From an uncultured Acetatifactor sp. (lineage in GTDB: Bacteria; Bacillota; Clostridia; Lachnospirales; Lachnospiraceae): a stretch of 64,000 nt of DNA. Positions 60,565 through 64,000 of this stretch are shown here, one piece after another. Every line of letters starts with the position of its first letter. The stretch's first letter is position 1. Location of the stretch: NCBI GenBank assembly GCA_947631615.1, contig CANRLX010000007.1, positions 1 to 64,000 on the forward strand, in the 5' to 3' direction. The position numbers and the translations under genes are program-made. The notes beneath the pieces were generated by a model. That model was not told the origin of the DNA and searched no databases. It saw nothing but the letters and a program-made list of their open reading frames with translations.

Positions 60565-62382
60565 ATGGAAAATCAGGTGATTTTGGAGAGGCTTGCGAGG
60601 CTTCGCGGGGAGATGGCAAGGCGGAGGATCGATTTTTATATGATCCCCACGGCGGATTTTCATAATTCCGAGTATGTGAGCGATTATTTTAAGGTGAGGG
60701 AATATTTCTGCAATTTTACGGGCTCAAACGGCACGCTCCTTGTGTGGCGGGAGGGCGCCGGACTCTGGACGGACGGCAGATATTTCATTCAGGCCGGGCG
60801 GGAGCTTGCCGGCACGTCTGTCGAGCTGTTTCGGATGCAGGAGGAAGGGGTCCCCACCGTGGAGGAGTTTTTGCGGGAGCATATGACCGAGGGCCAGGTC
60901 CTGGGGTTTGACGGGAGAGTGCTCACCGCGAAGGAGGGCCGCAGGCTGGAGAAGGCGCTCTCGGACAGGCGGGTGCGCATTTTCTGTGAGCGGGATCTGG
61001 CGGAGGAGATCTGGGAGGAGCGCCCTGCGTTTCCCGCGGGCAGGATCACGGTGCTTTCCGAGAGGATCACGGGGATGAGCGTGGAGGAAAAGCTTGCGCA
61101 GGTCAGAAGCAGGCTTCAGGATGCAGGCGCGGACAGCTTATTTCTCACAAAGCTGGACGATCTGATGTGGCTTTTCAACATCCGTGGCTGCGATGTGGCC
61201 TGCAATCCGGTGGCGATGTCCTACGGTTACATCACCAGGGAGCGGCAGGTGCTTTTCCTTCAGGGGAGAGCGCTGGATATAGAGGCGGAGAAATATTTTG
61301 TAAAGCATAATATTGAGATCAGGCCCTATGCGGATGTGGCCGGTTATTTAAAGAAGCTTCCCGGGGAGGAAAGGGTGTTTGTGGATCCTTTCCAGTGCAG
61401 CTATGGGCTGTTTCGGCTGCTCTCGGAGGGGAGGCAGATCGTGGAGGGAAGAAATCCCACGGAGCTTTTGAAGGCGGTCAAGAATCCGGTGGAGCTCTCC
61501 CATATGGAGGAAATCTACTTAAAGGACAGCGTGGCGGTCACCAGGTTTATCTACTGGCTGAAAAACCGCGTGGGGAAGGAGGAGATCACGGAGGTCACCG
61601 CGGCGGAGCATTTGGAAAAGCTGCGGCGCGAAATACCGGAGTTTCTGGATCTGTCCTTCCCCACGATCGCGGCATATGGGGAGAACGCGGCTATGATGCA
61701 CTACGAGGCCGATCCCGAAAGCTGCGCCGTGCTGAAGCCGGAGGGGATGCTTCTCGTGGATTCCGGAGGGCAGTATCTGGGGGGGACCACGGACGTGACG
61801 CGCACGATCGCGCTGGGGCCGCTGTCGGAGGGGGAGAAATATCACTATACGCTGACGGCCATCGCCAATCTGAGGCTTGCGGGGGCCAGGTTCCTCTACG
61901 GCTGCACCGGCAGGAATCTGGATATTCTGGCGCGCCAGCCCTTTTGGAACCTGGGGCTTGACTATAAGTGCGGTACCGGACACGGCGTGGGCTACATCCT
62001 AAATGTGCACGAGGGGCCCCAGAGCATCCGCTGGCGTTTTGCCCGGGAACAGCAGGAGGCGGTGATCGAGGAGGGGATGGATATCACCAACGAGCCGGGC
62101 GTCTACCTGGAGGGGAAATACGGCATCCGTCTGGAGAACGTGATGGTGGCGAAGCGGGATGTCCAAAACGAGTACGGCCAGTTTATGCGCTTTGAAAATC
62201 TGACGTGGGTGCCCTTTGATTCGGACGCCATCGACGAAAAGATCCTGCCGGAGGAAGACCGCAAAGCTTTGGCGGCCTACCAGAGAAAGGTGTACGAAAA
62301 GCTGTCTCCTTACTTAAGCGAGGAGGAGAGGGCGTGGCTTCGGGCAGAGACCGGCTCCCTCGACGGGGAGGTTGAAATGTAA
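60565..62382 (+). CDS. Xaa-Pro aminopeptidase, long (APP1-like) form
   Basis: A 605-residue metallopeptidase that removes an N-terminal residue preceding proline. Two creatinase-type N-terminal domains (residues about 5-310) precede the pita-bread catalytic domain. The dimetal ligands are D399, D410, H473, E510 and E524 (in LLVDSGG, TTDVTRT, GTGHGVGYI, NEPGVYLEG and RLENV). The length of about 600 matches the three-domain form known from eukaryotes and many anaerobes, rather than E. coli PepP (441). GAGGAG lies before the ATG at 60565; the frame upstream to 60451 overlaps deoC. A 14-bp palindrome (60515-60528) lies in the short gap. Confidence 0.94.
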   Translation: MENQVILERLARLRGEMARRRIDFYMIPTADFHNSEYVSDYFKVREYFCNFTGSNGTLLVWREGAGLWTDGRYFIQAGRELAGTSVELFRMQEEGVPTVEEFLREHMTEGQVLGFDGRVLTAKEGRRLEKALSDRRVRIFCERDLAEEIWEERPAFPAGRITVLSERITGMSVEEKLAQVRSRLQDAGADSLFLTKLDDLMWLFNIRGCDVACNPVAMSYGYITRERQVLFLQGRALDIEAEKYFVKHNIEIRPYADVAGYLKKLPGEERVFVDPFQCSYGLFRLLSEGRQIVEGRNPTELLKAVKNPVELSHMEEIYLKDSVAVTRFIYWLKNRVGKEEITEVTAAEHLEKLRREIPEFLDLSFPTIAAYGENAAMMHYEADPESCAVLKPEGMLLVDSGGQYLGGTTDVTRTIALGPLSEGEKYHYTLTAIANLRLAGARFLYGCTGRNLDILARQPFWNLGLDYKCGTGHGVGYILNVHEGPQSIRWRFAREQQEAVIEEGMDITNEPGVYLEGKYGIRLENVMVAKRDVQNEYGQFMRFENLTWVPFDSDAIDEKILPEEDRKALAAYQRKVYEKLSPYLSEEERAWLRAETGSLDGEVEM

Positions 62383-62420
62383 AATCTTTATGAACTGTCC
62401 AGGTTTTTTGATGCCGATTA

Positions 62421-62449
62421 TTGACTTTTGACGGCAGTTTTGAGATAAT
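62421..62449 (+). promoter_or_regulatory. Promoter of pckA
   Basis: TTGACT (62421-62426) and GATAAT (62444-62449) are 17 bases apart, about 58 bases ahead of the pckA start. Confidence 0.75.
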
Positions 62450-62507
62450 ACAGAAGATGTGAAATCTACTTAACAATAAATATTGAAGAAAAGAGGTAAA
62501 ATGCGAC

Positions 62508-64000
62508 ATGGCAGAGATCAATTTGAGCAAGTATGGCATCACCGGCACTACGGAAATCGTGTACAACCCTTCCTATGAGTTGTTGTTTGAAGAGGAGACC
62601 AAGTCCGATCTTGAGGGCTACGAGAAGGGCCAGGTGAGCGAGCTGGGCGCGGTAAACGTAATGACCGGTATCTACACAGGCCGTTCCCCCAAAGATAAGT
62701 ATATCGTTATGGATCAGAACTCCAAGGACACTGTCTGGTGGACTTCCGATGAGTATAAGAACGACAACCATCCCATGACGGAGCAGACCTGGGCAGTGGT
62801 CAAGGAGATCGCTCAGAAGGAGCTGTCCAACAAGAGACTCTTTGTCGTGGACGCATTCTGCGGTGCCAACAAGGACACCCGCATGGCGGTTCGTTTCATC
62901 GTGGAGGTCGCATGGCAGGCTCACTTCATCAAGAATATGTTTATCCAGCCCTCTGAGGAGGAGCTGAAGGGCTTCGAGCCTGACTTCGTCGTATACAACG
63001 CTTCCAAGGCAAAGGTTGAGAATTTCAAGGAGCTTGGGTTAAATTCCGAGACCTGCGTTGCCTTCAATATCTCCAGCCGCGAGCAGGTGATCATCAACAC
63101 CTGGTACGGCGGAGAGATGAAGAAAGGTATGTTCTCCATGATGAACTACTACCTGCCTCTGAAGGGCATCGCTTCCATGCACTGCTCCGCAAACACCGAT
63201 ATGAACGGCGAGAACACCGCTATTTTCTTCGGTCTGTCCGGCACCGGCAAGACCACCCTCTCCACCGATCCCAAGCGTCTTCTGATCGGCGATGACGAGC
63301 ACGGCTGGGACGACAAGGGCGTGTTTAACTTTGAGGGCGGATGCTATGCGAAGGTTATCAACCTTGACAAGGATTCCGAGCCCGACATCTACAACGCCAT
63401 CAAGCGCAACGCGCTTCTGGAGAACGTAACGCTGGACGCAAACGGCAAGATCGACTTTGACGACAAGAGCGTGACGGAGAACACCCGCGTATCTTATCCT
63501 ATCGACCACATCGAGAAGATCGTGCGTCCGGTTTCCGCAGCGCCCGCCGCTAAAAACGTGATCTTTTTGTCCGCAGACGCATTTGGAGTACTGCCTCCCG
63601 TGTCCATCCTGACGCCGGAGCAGACCCAGTACTACTTCCTGTCCGGCTTCACTGCAAAGCTGGCCGGTACGGAGCGCGGTATCACCGAGCCTACCCCGAC
63701 CTTCTCCGCTTGCTTTGGCCAGGCATTTTTGGAGCTGCATCCCACCAAGTATGCGGAGGAGCTGGTGAAGAAGATGGAGCAGAACGGCGCGAAGGCGTAT
63801 CTGGTAAACACCGGATGGAACGGCACCGGAAAGCGTATCTCCATCAAGGATACCCGCGGCATCATCGACGCTATCTTAAACGGCGACATCGAGAAGGCTG
63901 CCACCAAGAAGATCCCTCACTTTAACTTCGAGGTTCCTACGGAGCTTCCCGGCGTGGACACCAACATTCTGGATCCCCGCAACACCTATGCGGACGCTTC
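62508..64000 (+). CDS. pckA: Phosphoenolpyruvate carboxykinase (ATP), 3'-truncated by the window
   Basis: PckA interconverts oxaloacetate and PEP with ATP/ADP; in fermenting anaerobes it can run in the PEP-carboxylating direction and make ATP. The first 497 codons are present, of about 535 usual, so about 35-40 residues are missing at the right edge. [11 protein letters not shown] is the substrate region. The P-loop is GLSGTGKTT (G242-T250, with K248 and T249). The Mg/Mn site follows in [16 protein letters not shown] lies about 11 bases upstream of the ATG at 62508; the ATG at 62501 is out of frame. Codons are optimised compared with the neighbours (AAC, ATC, GGC dominate), which suggests high expression. 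Confidence 0.97.
   Translation, partial: MAEINLSKYGITGTTEIVYNPSYELLFEEETKSDLEGYEKGQVSELGAVNVMTGIYTGRSPKDKYIVMDQNSKDTVWWTSDEYKNDNHPMTEQTWAVVKEIAQKELSNKRLFVVDAFCGANKDTRMAVRFIVEVAWQAHFIKNMFIQPSEEELKGFEPDFVVYNASKAKVENFKELGLNSETCVAFNISSREQVIINTWYGGEMKKGMFSMMNYYLPLKGIASMHCSANTDMNGENTAIFFGLSGTGKTTLSTDPKRLLIGDDEHGWDDKGVFNFEGGCYAKVINLDKDSEPDIYNAIKRNALLENVTLDANGKIDFDDKSVTENTRVSYPIDHIEKIVRPVSAAPAAKNVIFLSADAFGVLPPVSILTPEQTQYYFLSGFTAKLAGTERGITEPTPTFSACFGQAFLELHPTKYAEELVKKMEQNGAKAYLVNTGWNGTGKRISIKDTRGIIDAILNGDIEKAATKKIPHFNFEVPTELPGVDTNILDPRNTYADA

Noticed and set aside
1-64000. tRNA, rRNA, CRISPR array, transposase or prophage genes
   Set aside because: All gaps between genes were read. None showed cloverleaf ends, spaced direct repeats or mobile-element proteins.

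Overview
The window looks like chromosomal DNA of an anaerobic Clostridia bacterium, most likely of the Lachnospiraceae. The evidence is a single-polypeptide GlyRS, a YqzL-like ORF between era and recO, the run oxidoreductase-cmk-ispH-rpsA, a short four-domain S1, an RnfCDGEAB operon, a biotin-dependent Na+ decarboxylase cluster, a two-domain CoA-dehydratase activase and many lipoprotein and cell-wall genes. The backbone is G+C-rich (high fifties percent by eye), tightly packed and almost all on the + strand. No tRNA, rRNA or CRISPR array was seen. Both ends cut a gene: a pseudouridine synthase on the left and pckA on the right.

Layout. 0-4 kb: pseudouridine synthase, ligA, metA and a small coiled-coil protein. 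4-8.2 kb (- strand): a giant CoA-dehydratase activase. 8.5-18.6 kb: rhomboid-like protein, a sigma-like protein without promoter-recognition regions, an unknown protein, an M16C peptidase, a DUF4349 lipoprotein, era, yqzL-like, recO, a lipoprotein and glyS. 18.8-26.8 kb: a J-like/TPR protein paired with a short HscC-type Hsp70, then alaS and rpsU. 26.9-33.2 kb: CmpB-like membrane protein, D,D-carboxypeptidase, phosphoesterase, scpA, scpB, PilZ protein and a second D,D-carboxypeptidase. 33.4-38.7 kb: a five-gene biotin/Na+ decarboxylase or transcarboxylase cluster, then a ketopantoate-reductase-like gene. 39.8-42.3 kb: an A+T-rich restriction-modification island. 42.4-48.9 kb: TetR and RpiR regulators, HI0933-like flavoprotein, cmk, ispH, rpsA, cheR. 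49-50.1 kb (- strand): YprB-like exonuclease. 50.2-56.5 kb: RnfCDGEAB plus a GH25 lysozyme. 56.5-57.3 kb (- strand): a double-AP2 protein with a decayed HNH core. 57.5-64 kb: SleB-like hydrolase, thrC, deoC, Xaa-Pro aminopeptidase, pckA.

How it fits together. Two ion-pumping systems (Rnf and the OadB-type decarboxylase) plus PEP carboxykinase place oxaloacetate, biotin carboxyl transfer and a Na+ or H+ gradient at the centre of energy metabolism. The remainder is housekeeping: DNA repair, chromosome condensation, translation and cell-wall remodelling. The most unusual loci are the five-gene carboxyltransferase cluster with two carboxyltransferases for one biotin carrier, the AP2-HNH-AP2 protein, the J-like/Hsp70 pair whose J domain lacks HPD, the sigma-like protein missing regions 2.4 and 4, and the restriction-modification island.
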